Below are positions 19,201 through 26,758 of a stretch of DNA of 64,000 nucleotides, in pieces. Origin of the DNA: Janthinobacterium sp. PAMC25594 (GTDB taxonomy: Bacteria > Pseudomonadota > Gammaproteobacteria > Burkholderiales > Burkholderiaceae_D); the NCBI RefSeq assembly GCF_019443505.1, contig NZ_CP080377.1:1240001-1304000 (forward strand), given 5' to 3'. A model generated the notes under the pieces. The model was not told where the DNA came from. It made no database searches and was given only the letters and a program-made list of their open reading frames with translations. The position numbers and the translations under genes were made by a program. Each line of letters opens with the position of its first letter. The first letter of the stretch is position 1.

Positions 19201-19675
19201 CGGCCGCCCAGTCGGCCAGCCAGTCGGCGCGGTAGACTTGGTACTGGTCGAACAGATCGGCCAGGCGCTCGGCCAGCTGCAGCCGGCGTTCGCTATCGCC
19301 ATCGGCAAGGAAGTAGCGCAGCGGCGCAAACACCGGGTCTGCCAGCAGCGAGGGTAAAAGACGCATCAAACGCCAGGTCAGCGGCGATTTATCGAACGGC
19401 GACACGCGCGGGACCCGCTCGCGCCCCAGCATGCCGCGGTAGCTTTCCCACAGCAGGCGCGCCGGCAACGCGATGCGCGTGGCGGCGCAGACGCCCATTT
19501 CTTCGGCCAGGGCGATCTTCAGCCATTCGGCCACGCCGTTCGACTGCACCAGGAAGATATCCGTTTCCAGCGGCGCCAGCGGATGCTGGCGCAGCCACTG
19601 GAAGACGGCGGCGCGCAGCTGTTCCAGCTGGTTGCCATGCAGGATGAGAAGGCCGGGCGTGACGGGAGTATGCAT
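16241..19675 (-). CDS. recC: Exodeoxyribonuclease V subunit gamma RecC
   Basis: This 1144-residue subunit of RecBCD scans single-stranded DNA for Chi. It has an inactive helicase/nuclease fold, so few catalytic motifs are expected. Recognisable stretches are the N-terminal GLLILHGNQLEQL, VQSNGVAEWLKIALAEEMG and ANTRIALPARLLW-like region, the central HVAHSVQREVEVLHDQLL, and MRAVPFRVVCLLGMNDGDFPR. Length matches family members. It is the first gene of recC-recB-recD and starts 75 bases after the hybrid kinase gene ends on the same strand. Confidence 0.94.
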   Translation of the reverse strand: MHTPVTPGLLILHGNQLEQLRAAVFQWLRQHPLAPLETDIFLVQSNGVAEWLKIALAEEMGVCAATRIALPARLLWESYRGMLGRERVPRVSPFDKSPLTWRLMRLLPSLLADPVFAPLRYFLADGDSERRLQLAERLADLFDQYQVYRADWLADWAAGRDQLRTARGEAIVLKEDQRWQAQLWRAVAADVEPFERDTGRADIHDAFLAAIAAGDAPAGKLPRRVVLFGVSALPYQTLQALAALARHTQVVLAVPNPCQFYWGDIIDGRDLLRAENKRQRQRNGTDLAQIPLEELHAHSHPLLASWGRQGRDFIRMLDEFDEHAQAEGRDDSLRIDLFGEETGETLLQQVQVAIRELRPLAEHEQTPPDAGDRSIEFHVAHSVQREVEVLHDQLLAMFAHSAVTGLRPRDVVVMVPDIDTFTAAIHAVFGQYRRNDERFIPFEIGDVKDRSVNPLLVALEWLLQLPQQRCRQSEVRDLLDVPALAARFGLQPDDLATLGAWIEGAGVRWGLDQAHRAGLGLGAAGEQNAWIFGVRRMLLGYASGSGASFGGIEPYAEVGGLDAALAGSLAQLVEALLHWRSVLAGAHTPAEWGVQARALLAAFFDADDEGDRLTLAQLEGALQGWLETCEHAGFVEQVPLSVLRVAWLGALDEPTLNHQFVSGGVTFCTLMPMRAVPFRVVCLLGMNDGDFPRRAQKADFDLLALPGMARPGDRSRRDDDRYLMLEALLAARDKLYVSWVGRNVRDNSEQPPSVLVSQLRDYLAAGWSLDRHLASLTTEHALQPFSRRYFEADGLLTYAREWRVVHTDADAADADAQAAVLPLGPYELDPGTRLKLGELASFLRQPVKYFFRRRLSVYFADAAMLGEDEEPFGLNALERYLLEDTMLDDGGAVEALDEVRASLEARAQKLAREGVLPIGLIGRQVQAQLVEALVPVRSAWLSLRASFPLAADKRAINFPFGEVQIDDWLDKLCSNGQETAWLMQISSKVTDKGGLARGDKLMLMWLRQLAAAALGFPVTGYLVARDAIVSMAPLDPATSRDALATLLALWREGMNHPLPTACKTGLALVQQGDPRAVYDGGFELSGERDELCLARLWPEFSALALEEAWEDCTRELYGPLADWLQQHITIDPISAPDDGAGEEQ

Positions 19676-19696
19676 GCTGATCCGATGGGTTGCCGC

Positions 19697-19720
19697 GTCT
19701 CCGGCCCGGTGGCCGGAGAC
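19697..19720. repeat. Stem-loop between hybrid kinase gene and recC
   Basis: The arms GTCTCCGGCC and GGCCGGAGAC pair perfectly around a four-base loop. It lies 30 bases past the hybrid kinase stop on the shared strand and just before recC. No T-run follows, so it is either a Rho-type end, an RNA-stability element or an uninformative repeat. Confidence 0.45.
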
Positions 19721-19750
19721 GTCAAACGCGTATTATCGCCGCTGCCTGCG

Positions 19751-22700
19751 TCAGGGGGCGTCGCTGGCGGCAAATTCCACAGAAATTTGTTCCGCCACCT
19801 GCGCCAGCGCCGGCTCCAGCGCCGTCAGCAAGGCGCGCGCCTGCTGCAGATCGCCGCCCAGGCGCAAGCCTTCGATCGACATGCACAGGCTGGCGAAGGC
19901 ATGCGCGCCCACGGCCAGCGCCGACGATTTGCTGCGGTGTCCCAGGTCGGCCAGGCGCCCCAGGTCTTCCAGCGCCATGGCCTGCTCCATTTCGGCGATG
20001 CCGTCACGCGCCGTATCGAGAAACAGCTGGGTGTATTTGCGCATCTTCACGGCGTCATTGCTGAACGTGAGCGCCAGGGTGGCCAGATCGAGGATGGCCA
20101 TGTCGCGCAAGTCCGGCGCGGCGCCCGACGGCGGCACTGTCGGCAGCGCCGCCAGCCTCTCGCCCACGCGCGCATGGCCGATACCGCCAATGCCGCCAAT
20201 GCCTCCACGCAGGCGGAACCATTTGGCCAGCAGGTGAAACAGCAGATTCGGGGCGATCGGCTTGGTTACGAATTCATCCATGCCGGCCGCCAGGCAACGG
20301 GCGCGGTCTTCGCTGCCCGCATTGGCCGTCATGGCGATCACCAGCAGGCCGCCGAGCCTGGGGTCGGCGCGGATGCGGCGCGTCGCCTCGAAGCCGTCCA
20401 TCTCCGGCATCTGCACGTCCATCAGCACGCAGTCATAGCGCTGGCGGGACAACAATTCCAGCGCTTCGCGGCCATTGCAGGCGACGCAGACGGTGGCGCC
20501 GGCGTCTTCCAGCAATTCGCAGCCCACCTGCTGGCTGAAGACGTTATCTTCCACCAGCAGGATGGATGCGCCACGGATCACACCCAGGACTTCGGGCTCG
20601 ATTTCGACGATGCGCTCGTCGCCCGCTTGCGCGCTTTTCTCCAGGCGCGCCGTGAACCAGAAGGTGCTGCCCAGGCCCGGCTGGCTGTACACGCCCACCT
20701 TGCCGCCCATGAGTTCGACCAGTTGCTTGCTGATCACCAGCCCCAGGCCGCTGCCGCCATACTTGCGCGTCGTCGAGGGGTCGGCCTGATGGAAGGAGCG
20801 GAACAGCTGCGCCACCTCTTCCTGCTTCATGCCGATGCCCCGGTCCTGCACCTCGAAGCGCAGCATGCTGTGGCTGCCGCGCTCCTCGGACTGGCGCACG
20901 CGCACGAAGATGCTGCCATTGTCGGAAAACTTGATGGCGTTGCTGGTCAGGTTCAGCAAGACCTGCTCCAGGCGCAGCGGGTCGCCGCGCCAGCGCTGCG
21001 GCAGCTCGGCCGCGATATCGAACTGCAGCGCCAGGCCCTTGACGGCGGCCGCGTCGCCGAGCTGGCTGGCGATGTTCGCCAGCAGGGTGTCGAGACGGAA
21101 GTCCAGCACTTCCAGTTCCAGCTTGCCCGCCTCGATCTTGGAGAAATCGAGGATGTCGTTGATCAGGCCCAGCAAATGCTGGCCCGAATGGAAGATTTTT
21201 TGCAGATAATCGCGCTGGCGCGCATCGGCCACCGATTTCAGCGCCAGGTGCGCCATGCCGATGATGCTGTTCATCGGCGTGCGGATTTCATGGCTCATGT
21301 TCGACAGGAAGTCGCTCTTGGCCTGGCTGGCCGCGTCGGCCTGCTCCTTCAGGCGGTGCAGTTCCGTCACGTCGGTGGACAGGCCGATCAGGCCCGTGAC
21401 GGGACCGGGCAAGCCCAGCGGCACCTTGACGCTCCACAGGTGATGCACCTGGCCCTGCGCATCGACGAAGCGCTCCTCGCCGACGAACTTGGCGCCGCTG
21501 TCGAACACCTGGCGTTCGGTCAGCTGGGCGGCGGCGGCCGCATCGCCGAGCATCAACTCGCCATCCTGGCGGCCGATCAACTGCTCCGCCGAGCGGCCCA
21601 GTATCTTCGCCGTGCGCGCATTCACGTAGCGGTAGCGCAGGTCGGCATCCTTCATGTAGACGTAGGCATCGACGCTGTCGAGCACCGTATCGAGCAGGGT
21701 GCGCTGCGCCACCGCGTTGCGGCGCGAACGGTACAGGGTAAAGATGTAGCCATAAACGAGCAGGGTGCCGGCCACGCCGACGGCCAGCGCCAGCCACGGG
21801 AAATAGCGGTCAAAGGGACTGTACAGCTCCGCCTTGCGCACGCGGAAATGGGCTTTCCATACGCCCCCCTGATACACGATGGGCAGCACCTGGTCGAAAT
21901 ACGCGGCATCGCCGCCCGCTTGCGGCGGCGTTGCCGCCAGGTCGCCGTCATCGTTGAACAGCAGACGGTCCTGCGGCGCGATGCGCAGGACGCCTTGAGC
22001 CGGCAGAGGTTCGACCGCGCTGTACAGGATCAGGTGCAGCGGTTCCAGGGCGCTGCGTTCGAGCGCGCTGTGCACCAGCTGTGTCACGCCAAAGCCGATG
22101 CCCACGGATCCCTGGTAGGCGGCGCGGCGCTCGGCCACGCTGCCTTGCGGCATGCCATTGCGGTACACGGGCAAGCGCATGCCCAGGCCCACATGCGCGG
22201 GCGGTCCCTTGATCATGATCACCTGCCCGGAGGCGCTGACTTCGCCGCTGTCGCGCGCCTGCGCCAGGGCCTGTGCCACCAGCGGGCTGGCGCCGATATC
22301 GACGCCCATGCGTTCAGACAGCAGCGAATCGGGCTCCAGGTAAGTGAGCACCGTGTATTCGGGCCGCTCGCCGGGCGGGCGGATGGTGAAAGCGGGATAG
22401 CCGCGTGGCGCCAGGCTGGTGTCTTTGCGCACGGCCTCGATGAAGGCGGCGCGCTGCGCCGACGGGACGGCCGCCGCGTAGTTGACCGATTCGATGGCGG
22501 GGAACTGGCGCGCGATATCGAGGCCGGCCACGTAATCGTGGAACTGGCGGCGCGTCAGCTGCTCGCTGGTGCGAAACAGCGCTTCGAGCCCGCGCAGCAG
22601 ATCGGAATAGCTTTTTACGCGCGTGGCCAGGCTATGCTGGGCACCGTGCGTGAGGTTGTCGAAACGCTGTTCGGCGTCGTCATTGACCGTGCGCACCGCG

Positions 22701-22798
22701 CCCGCATACAGGGCGCCGCCCACCGCCAAGGCCAGCAGCAGGCCGCCCGCCCAGATTCTGATGCCTGATCCCGCCCCGCCCTTGCTCAAAGTGTGCAT
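19751..22798 (-). CDS. Hybrid sensor histidine kinase (CHASE-PAS-HisKA-HATPase-REC-Hpt)
   Basis: This multidomain membrane kinase has about 1015 residues. Order: TM1 (about 12-32), periplasmic CHASE domain (about 60-270, with [19 protein letters not shown]), TM2 (about 315-340), PAS (about 355-465), HisKA ([19 protein letters not shown]), HATPase_c ([31 protein letters not shown]), a receiver ([26 protein letters not shown]) and a C-terminal Hpt domain ([14 protein letters not shown]). It can run a full phosphorelay alone but needs a separate output regulator, and none is adjacent. The ATG at 22798 is preferred; a GTG 16 codons upstream is the alternative. Confidence 0.92.
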   Translation of the reverse strand: MHTLSKGGAGSGIRIWAGGLLLALAVGGALYAGAVRTVNDDAEQRFDNLTHGAQHSLATRVKSYSDLLRGLEALFRTSEQLTRRQFHDYVAGLDIARQFPAIESVNYAAAVPSAQRAAFIEAVRKDTSLAPRGYPAFTIRPPGERPEYTVLTYLEPDSLLSERMGVDIGASPLVAQALAQARDSGEVSASGQVIMIKGPPAHVGLGMRLPVYRNGMPQGSVAERRAAYQGSVGIGFGVTQLVHSALERSALEPLHLILYSAVEPLPAQGVLRIAPQDRLLFNDDGDLAATPPQAGGDAAYFDQVLPIVYQGGVWKAHFRVRKAELYSPFDRYFPWLALAVGVAGTLLVYGYIFTLYRSRRNAVAQRTLLDTVLDSVDAYVYMKDADLRYRYVNARTAKILGRSAEQLIGRQDGELMLGDAAAAAQLTERQVFDSGAKFVGEERFVDAQGQVHHLWSVKVPLGLPGPVTGLIGLSTDVTELHRLKEQADAASQAKSDFLSNMSHEIRTPMNSIIGMAHLALKSVADARQRDYLQKIFHSGQHLLGLINDILDFSKIEAGKLELEVLDFRLDTLLANIASQLGDAAAVKGLALQFDIAAELPQRWRGDPLRLEQVLLNLTSNAIKFSDNGSIFVRVRQSEERGSHSMLRFEVQDRGIGMKQEEVAQLFRSFHQADPSTTRKYGGSGLGLVISKQLVELMGGKVGVYSQPGLGSTFWFTARLEKSAQAGDERIVEIEPEVLGVIRGASILLVEDNVFSQQVGCELLEDAGATVCVACNGREALELLSRQRYDCVLMDVQMPEMDGFEATRRIRADPRLGGLLVIAMTANAGSEDRARCLAAGMDEFVTKPIAPNLLFHLLAKWFRLRGGIGGIGGIGHARVGERLAALPTVPPSGAAPDLRDMAILDLATLALTFSNDAVKMRKYTQLFLDTARDGIAEMEQAMALEDLGRLADLGHRSKSSALAVGAHAFASLCMSIEGLRLGGDLQQARALLTALEPALAQVAEQISVEFAASDAP

Positions 22799-22941
22799 TG
22801 TCGATCGCTTATTCCGGTTTCCTCGAATGTGCGGCACTCCGGCCACCCAGCAAGCACGAGGATACTATCAAAGCTCACGCCCGACGCGCTTGTGCAAGAA
22901 AAAAAGCGCGCATGATGGTTGCACTGGAAAACACCTGGTGC

Positions 22942-23703
22942 TTAAGCCAGCAAGGCGCTGGCACCATGGTCATCCCAGGCATCGGCGCAGCGCACCACCT
23001 CGCCCACGACGATGATGCTGGGACTGCCCAGGCCGCTGGCCTGCAAGTCGGCGGGCACATCCTGCAAAGTGCTCAGCAACTGGCGCTGGGCCGGCAAGCT
23101 GGCCGATTGCACCACGGCCACGGGCGTGCCGGGCGCCATGCCGCCGGCCAGCAAGCCCGCCTGGATGGCCGCCACCCTGGCCACGCCCATGTAGATGACG
23201 AGGGTGAGCTTGCTTTGCGCCAAGGCCGCCCAGTTCGGCTCGGATGCGCTATCCTTGCCGTGACCGGTGACAAAGATCGCGCCCTGGCTCCAGCCGCGGT
23301 GCGTCAGTGGCACGCCGATGCTGGACGGTGCTGCCAGGCCGCTGCTGATGCCGGGTATCACCTCGACAGCCACGCCGTGGCTGCGCAAATAGGCGCGCTC
23401 TTCGCCGCCGCGCCCGAACAGATACGGGTCGCCTCCCTTCAGGCGCACCACATGCAGGCCGGCGCGCGCTTCGGCCAGCATCAGGCGCTCGATGAACGCT
23501 TGCGGCGTGGACGCGCAGCCGCCCCGCTTGCCCACCTCGACCACGCGCACGCCAGACGCCGCATGCGCGAGGATGGCCGGGTTGACGAGGTCGTCGATCA
23601 GCACTACATCGGCCCGCGCGATGGCCTTCACAGCTTTTAATGTCAGCAGGTCCGGGTCGCCGGGACCGGCGCCCACCAGGGTCACGCTTCCACATTGCGC
23701 CAT
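22942..23703 (-). CDS. cobA: Uroporphyrinogen-III C-methyltransferase (SUMT)
   Basis: This 253-residue SAM-dependent methyltransferase converts uroporphyrinogen III to precorrin-2, the first step to siroheme, the cofactor of nitrite and sulfite reductases. Family motifs are VTLVGAGPGDPDLLT near the N-terminus, DDLVNPAILAHA, VVRLKGGDPYLFGRGGEE, and GISSGLAAPSSIGVPLTHR. There is no CysG-type oxidase/chelatase domain. The ATG at 23703 follows GGAGAG; the open frame further upstream lacks similarity. It lies 14 bases after nasS on the same strand, which ties it to nitrate assimilation. Confidence 0.94.
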   Translation of the reverse strand: MAQCGSVTLVGAGPGDPDLLTLKAVKAIARADVVLIDDLVNPAILAHAASGVRVVEVGKRGGCASTPQAFIERLMLAEARAGLHVVRLKGGDPYLFGRGGEERAYLRSHGVAVEVIPGISSGLAAPSSIGVPLTHRGWSQGAIFVTGHGKDSASEPNWAALAQSKLTLVIYMGVARVAAIQAGLLAGGMAPGTPVAVVQSASLPAQRQLLSTLQDVPADLQASGLGSPSIIVVGEVVRCADAWDDHGASALLA

Positions 23704-23717
23704 GATGCACTCTCCAA

Positions 23718-24896
23718 TCAGAAAAAATGGCCGATGGCAAACGATGCCGCGTACGCTTCCGGCGCGCTGCCGTCCCACACGACGCCGTCGCACAGGGTCG
23801 AGCTGCGCATGGGGGCCTTTGGCACGGGCGTGGCCGTCATTTCCGCCGCCTGGCGGTACAGGTCGATGCGGTTGACTTGCCTTGCCACCGCCAGATAATC
23901 GGGCTCATCGCGCAGCAAGCCCCAGCGCCGGTGCTGGGTCATGAACCACATGCCGTCGGACAGGTAGGGGAAATTCACGGCGCCAGCGCCGTAAAACTGC
24001 AAGCCGCGCGCCTCGTCCCAGGTCTTGCCCAGGCCATCCTGATAATGGCCGAGGATGCGCGGCGCCAGCATTTCCTGCGGCGTGTTCAGGTAAGCAGGCT
24101 CGGCCAGGGTGGCCGCCATGGCCAGCCGGTTGCTATCGCTGGCGTCGATCCAGCGGCCCGCCTCGAGCACGGCGGCGATCAGGGCGCGGCAGCTGTTCGG
24201 ATGCTGGCGCGCAAACGCGGCGCTGGTGCCCAGTACCTTGCCCGGATGGTCGGGCCAGATGCCGCCGCTGGTGGCGGCCGTCACGCCGACGCCATCGACG
24301 ATGGCCTTGTAGCCCCACGGTTCTCCCGCGCAAAAGCCATCCATCTGGCCCGCGCGCAAGGCCGCCACCATCTGCGACGGCGGCACCGTCATCACGCGCG
24401 CGTCGCGCAGCGGATCGATGCCATGCGCCGCCAGCCAGTATTGCAGCAGCATCGCGTGGTTGCCGGTCGGGAAAGTATGCGCGAACGCAAACGGCCGCGC
24501 CGTGGCGCGCATATGCCGCGCCAGTGTGGGGCCATCGTGAGCGCCCTCGCGCGCCAGCGCCGCCGACAGGGTGACGGCCTGGCCGCTGTGATTCAGGTTC
24601 ATCAGCACGGCCATGTCACGCTGTTGTCCGCCGATGCCCATCTGCACGCCATACACGAGACCGTACAACACGTGGGCCGCGTCGAGTTCGCCGTTATGCA
24701 ATTTGTCGCGCACGCCGGCCCACGACATCTCGCGGCTCAGTTCGATCTTGATACCGTATTTTTCATCCAGGCCCAGCTTCGACGCCATCACCAGCGAGGC
24801 GCAATCGGCCAGCGGCAGGTAGCCGATGCGTATCGCCTGTTTTTCCGGATGTACTGATCGCATCACCTGGGCGCTTGCGCCCTTTCCCTCTGTCAT
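23718..24896 (-). CDS. nasS: NasS-like cytoplasmic nitrate sensor (NrtA/CmpA family)
   Basis: This 392-residue protein is of the NrtA/CmpA nitrate-binding family (IRIGYLPLADCASLVMASK, then VHYGLVYG-like HVLYGLVYGVQMGIGG, and GFCAGEPWG). From the ATG at 24896 (AAGGA upstream) it has no signal peptide or lipobox. In this family that marks NasS, which binds nitrate or nitrite in the cytoplasm and releases the antiterminator NasT. A longer frame to 25103 would add 69 residues covering the Fur-box region and is not credible. It is followed by cobA. Its usual partner nasT is 4.4 kb away, beyond a three-gene iron cassette. Confidence 0.85.
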   Translation of the reverse strand: MTEGKGASAQVMRSVHPEKQAIRIGYLPLADCASLVMASKLGLDEKYGIKIELSREMSWAGVRDKLHNGELDAAHVLYGLVYGVQMGIGGQQRDMAVLMNLNHSGQAVTLSAALAREGAHDGPTLARHMRATARPFAFAHTFPTGNHAMLLQYWLAAHGIDPLRDARVMTVPPSQMVAALRAGQMDGFCAGEPWGYKAIVDGVGVTAATSGGIWPDHPGKVLGTSAAFARQHPNSCRALIAAVLEAGRWIDASDSNRLAMAATLAEPAYLNTPQEMLAPRILGHYQDGLGKTWDEARGLQFYGAGAVNFPYLSDGMWFMTQHRRWGLLRDEPDYLAVARQVNRIDLYRQAAEMTATPVPKAPMRSSTLCDGVVWDGSAPEAYAASFAIGHFF

Positions 24897-25084
24897 ACCC
24901 GCATCCTTGCTTAACTTTGCGAAATACCGCTGACCATTCCCTGCGCAAGCCGCGCGCCCCTGCCCTTTAGCCAGCAAGAGCCGTGCCAGACGCACGGGTA
25001 AAAAATGCACCAAAAGCGTGCCGCGGCTGGCCGGAATGGATGGACTAGCCAAGGCCTCATTGCACAAAACATCCTTCCTCGCTA

Positions 25085-25105
25085 AAATGAGAACAATTCC
25101 CATTT
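25085..25105 (+). promoter_or_regulatory. Fur box candidate upstream of fecI
   Basis: The arms AAATGAGAA and TTCCCATTT around a three-base centre form a near-perfect 21-base inverted repeat with one mismatch. It closely resembles the Fur consensus for iron-repressed promoters. It lies 40 bases before the sigma-factor start codon, at a promoter position. Confidence 0.8.
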
Positions 25106-25144
25106 AGATTCAAGACTTCTCCATTCACGACCGTCACGCCCCCC

Positions 25145-25663
25145 ATGCCCGCCCCGCTCCCCTTTTCCCCCCACCCTGTCGGCACGCTCTACGGCGCACA
25201 CCTCGGCTGGCTGAAAGGCTGGCTGCGCGCACGCCTGGGCAATATGGGCGATGTCGCCGACCTGGCGCACGACACCTTCGTGCGCCAGCTGGTCGACCGC
25301 AATGCGGAAGCCATCCGCGAACCGCGCAGTTACCTGGCGACCATCGCCGGCAGAGTCGTGGTCGATCACTACCGCCGCCGCGCGCTGGAACAGGCTTACC
25401 TGGAAACCTTGGCGCAATGGCCGCAAGCACAGGAACTGTCGTGCGAGGCGCGCGCCATCGTGCTGGAAACACTGCACGAGATCGATGCGTTGCTCGACGG
25501 CCTGGGCGCAAAAGTCAAGCAAGTCTTCATCCTGTCGCAATTCGAGGGCCTCAGCTATGCCCGCATTGCGCAGGAGCTCGGCATCAGCCTGCGCAGCGTG
25601 AACAACTACATGGCGAAGGCCGTGCTGCAGGTATGCCTGCTGCAAGCGGCGCTCGAAGCATGA
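25145..25663 (+). CDS. fecI: FecI-type ECF sigma factor
   Basis: This 172-residue extracytoplasmic-function sigma factor has region 2 (LARLGNMGDVADLAHDTFVRQL, then REPRSYLATIAGRVVVDHYRRR). Region 4 follows (VFILSQFEGLSYARIAQELGISLRSVNNYMAKAV). It should direct transcription of the TonB receptor gene downstream when the FecR-like protein relays the signal. The stop overlaps the fecR start (ATGA). A Fur box precedes the gene, so it is probably made only under iron limitation. The symbol denotes the family; orthology to E. coli FecI is not implied. Confidence 0.92.
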   Translation: MPAPLPFSPHPVGTLYGAHLGWLKGWLRARLGNMGDVADLAHDTFVRQLVDRNAEAIREPRSYLATIAGRVVVDHYRRRALEQAYLETLAQWPQAQELSCEARAIVLETLHEIDALLDGLGAKVKQVFILSQFEGLSYARIAQELGISLRSVNNYMAKAVLQVCLLQAALEA

Positions 25664-26664
25664 GCGCGGGCGGCCTGTCCGGCATGGAGTTGCGCGCGCT
25701 GCGCGCGGCGGCCGCCTGGTATGCGCGCCTGTGCTCGGGCCACGTCACGCCGGAGGACCAGTTGCGTTGGCAGCGCTGGCGCGACGCACACCCCGCCCAC
25801 GGTGCCGCCTGGCAACGCATCGAAGCGATGCAGCGGCAACTGGGCAGCGTGCCCGGCGCTTTGGCCGCGCCAGCCTTGCAGGCTGCGGCGCAAACCAGGC
25901 TTGCGCAGGTATCGCGCCGCGGCGTGCTGCGCGGCACCCTGGCCGTGCTGGGTGCCAGCGGCCTCGCATGGCATGGCTGGCGCCAGCCCGCCGCGCGGGA
26001 ATGGCGGCTGGCCATGCTGGCCGACATCTCCACGGCAACGGGCGAACAGCGGCGCCTGATCTTGCCCGACGGCTCGCGCCTCGTGCTCAATACGGATAGC
26101 GCCGTGGACCTGGCATATGACGAGGCGCAGCGCCGCCTGCTGTTGCGCAGCGGTGAAATTTTCATCGGCACGGTCGCCGATCCCCATCTGGCCATCGGCT
26201 ATGGCGCCCGGCCTTTCCTGGTAGATACGCCACATGGCCGCATCCGCGCGCTGGGTACGCGCTTCCTCGTGCGCAGCGATCATGCGGGCACGCTGGTCAC
26301 CGTACTGGAAAAGGCCGTGGAAGTGCGCAGCGGACAGCAGCGCCCCATGCTGGTGCAAGCGGACCAGCAATTGCGCATTGGCGCCGATGGCGCCATGCAA
26401 TGCCCCGCGCCGGCTGAATTCGGCGCGGGCGCGTGGCAGGACGGCAGTTTATTGGTTGACAACATGCCGCTGTCTCGCTTGCTGGCTGAACTGGGACGCT
26501 ACCGCCGTGGCGTGCTGCAATGCGATCCGCGTGTGGCCGACCTGCGCGTATCGGGCAACTTCCCGCTGGCAGATAGCGACCGCGCCCTGCAAGTGCTGGC
26601 CAACGGCTTCCCGCTGCACATCGTGATGCACACGCGTTTCTGGGTACGCGTGCTGCCCGCCTGA
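25660..26664 (+). CDS. fecR: FecR-type anti-sigma / signal-transducing protein
   Basis: This 334-residue inner-membrane regulator starts with a cytoplasmic DUF4880 anti-sigma segment (RAAAAWYARLCSGHVTPED, WRDAHPAHGAAWQRIE). A hydrophobic segment follows near residues 85-105 (GVLRGTLAVLGASGLAW), then the periplasmic FecR domain (LILPDGSRLVLNTDSAVDL, RALGTRFLVR) and a C-terminal STN-like secretin part (VLQCDPRVADLRVSGNFPL). It senses the receptor's signalling domain and controls the sigma factor. Its ATG lies within the fecI stop codon. It precedes the TonB receptor by 94 bases. Confidence 0.92.
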   Translation: MSAGGLSGMELRALRAAAAWYARLCSGHVTPEDQLRWQRWRDAHPAHGAAWQRIEAMQRQLGSVPGALAAPALQAAAQTRLAQVSRRGVLRGTLAVLGASGLAWHGWRQPAAREWRLAMLADISTATGEQRRLILPDGSRLVLNTDSAVDLAYDEAQRRLLLRSGEIFIGTVADPHLAIGYGARPFLVDTPHGRIRALGTRFLVRSDHAGTLVTVLEKAVEVRSGQQRPMLVQADQQLRIGADGAMQCPAPAEFGAGAWQDGSLLVDNMPLSRLLAELGRYRRGVLQCDPRVADLRVSGNFPLADSDRALQVLANGFPLHIVMHTRFWVRVLPA

Positions 26665-26758
26665 AAAATATATTCCCAAAGCGTGCACTTTTTTTGCCGC
26701 TGATCCGACCTCCTTCCTGCAAGCGTCCTGAAAGACGCGTTAACCCTGAAGGAATTCC

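Noticed and set aside
16244..22768. Frames of more than 1000 codons opposite recC and opposite the hybrid kinase
   Set aside because: They are shadows of long GC-rich genes with Gln/His/Arg-rich translations and no domains.
24897..25103. A 69-residue N-terminal extension of NasS that might be a signal peptide
   Set aside because: It crosses the Fur box, has no proper leader shape, and AAGGA lies in front of the internal ATG at 24896.
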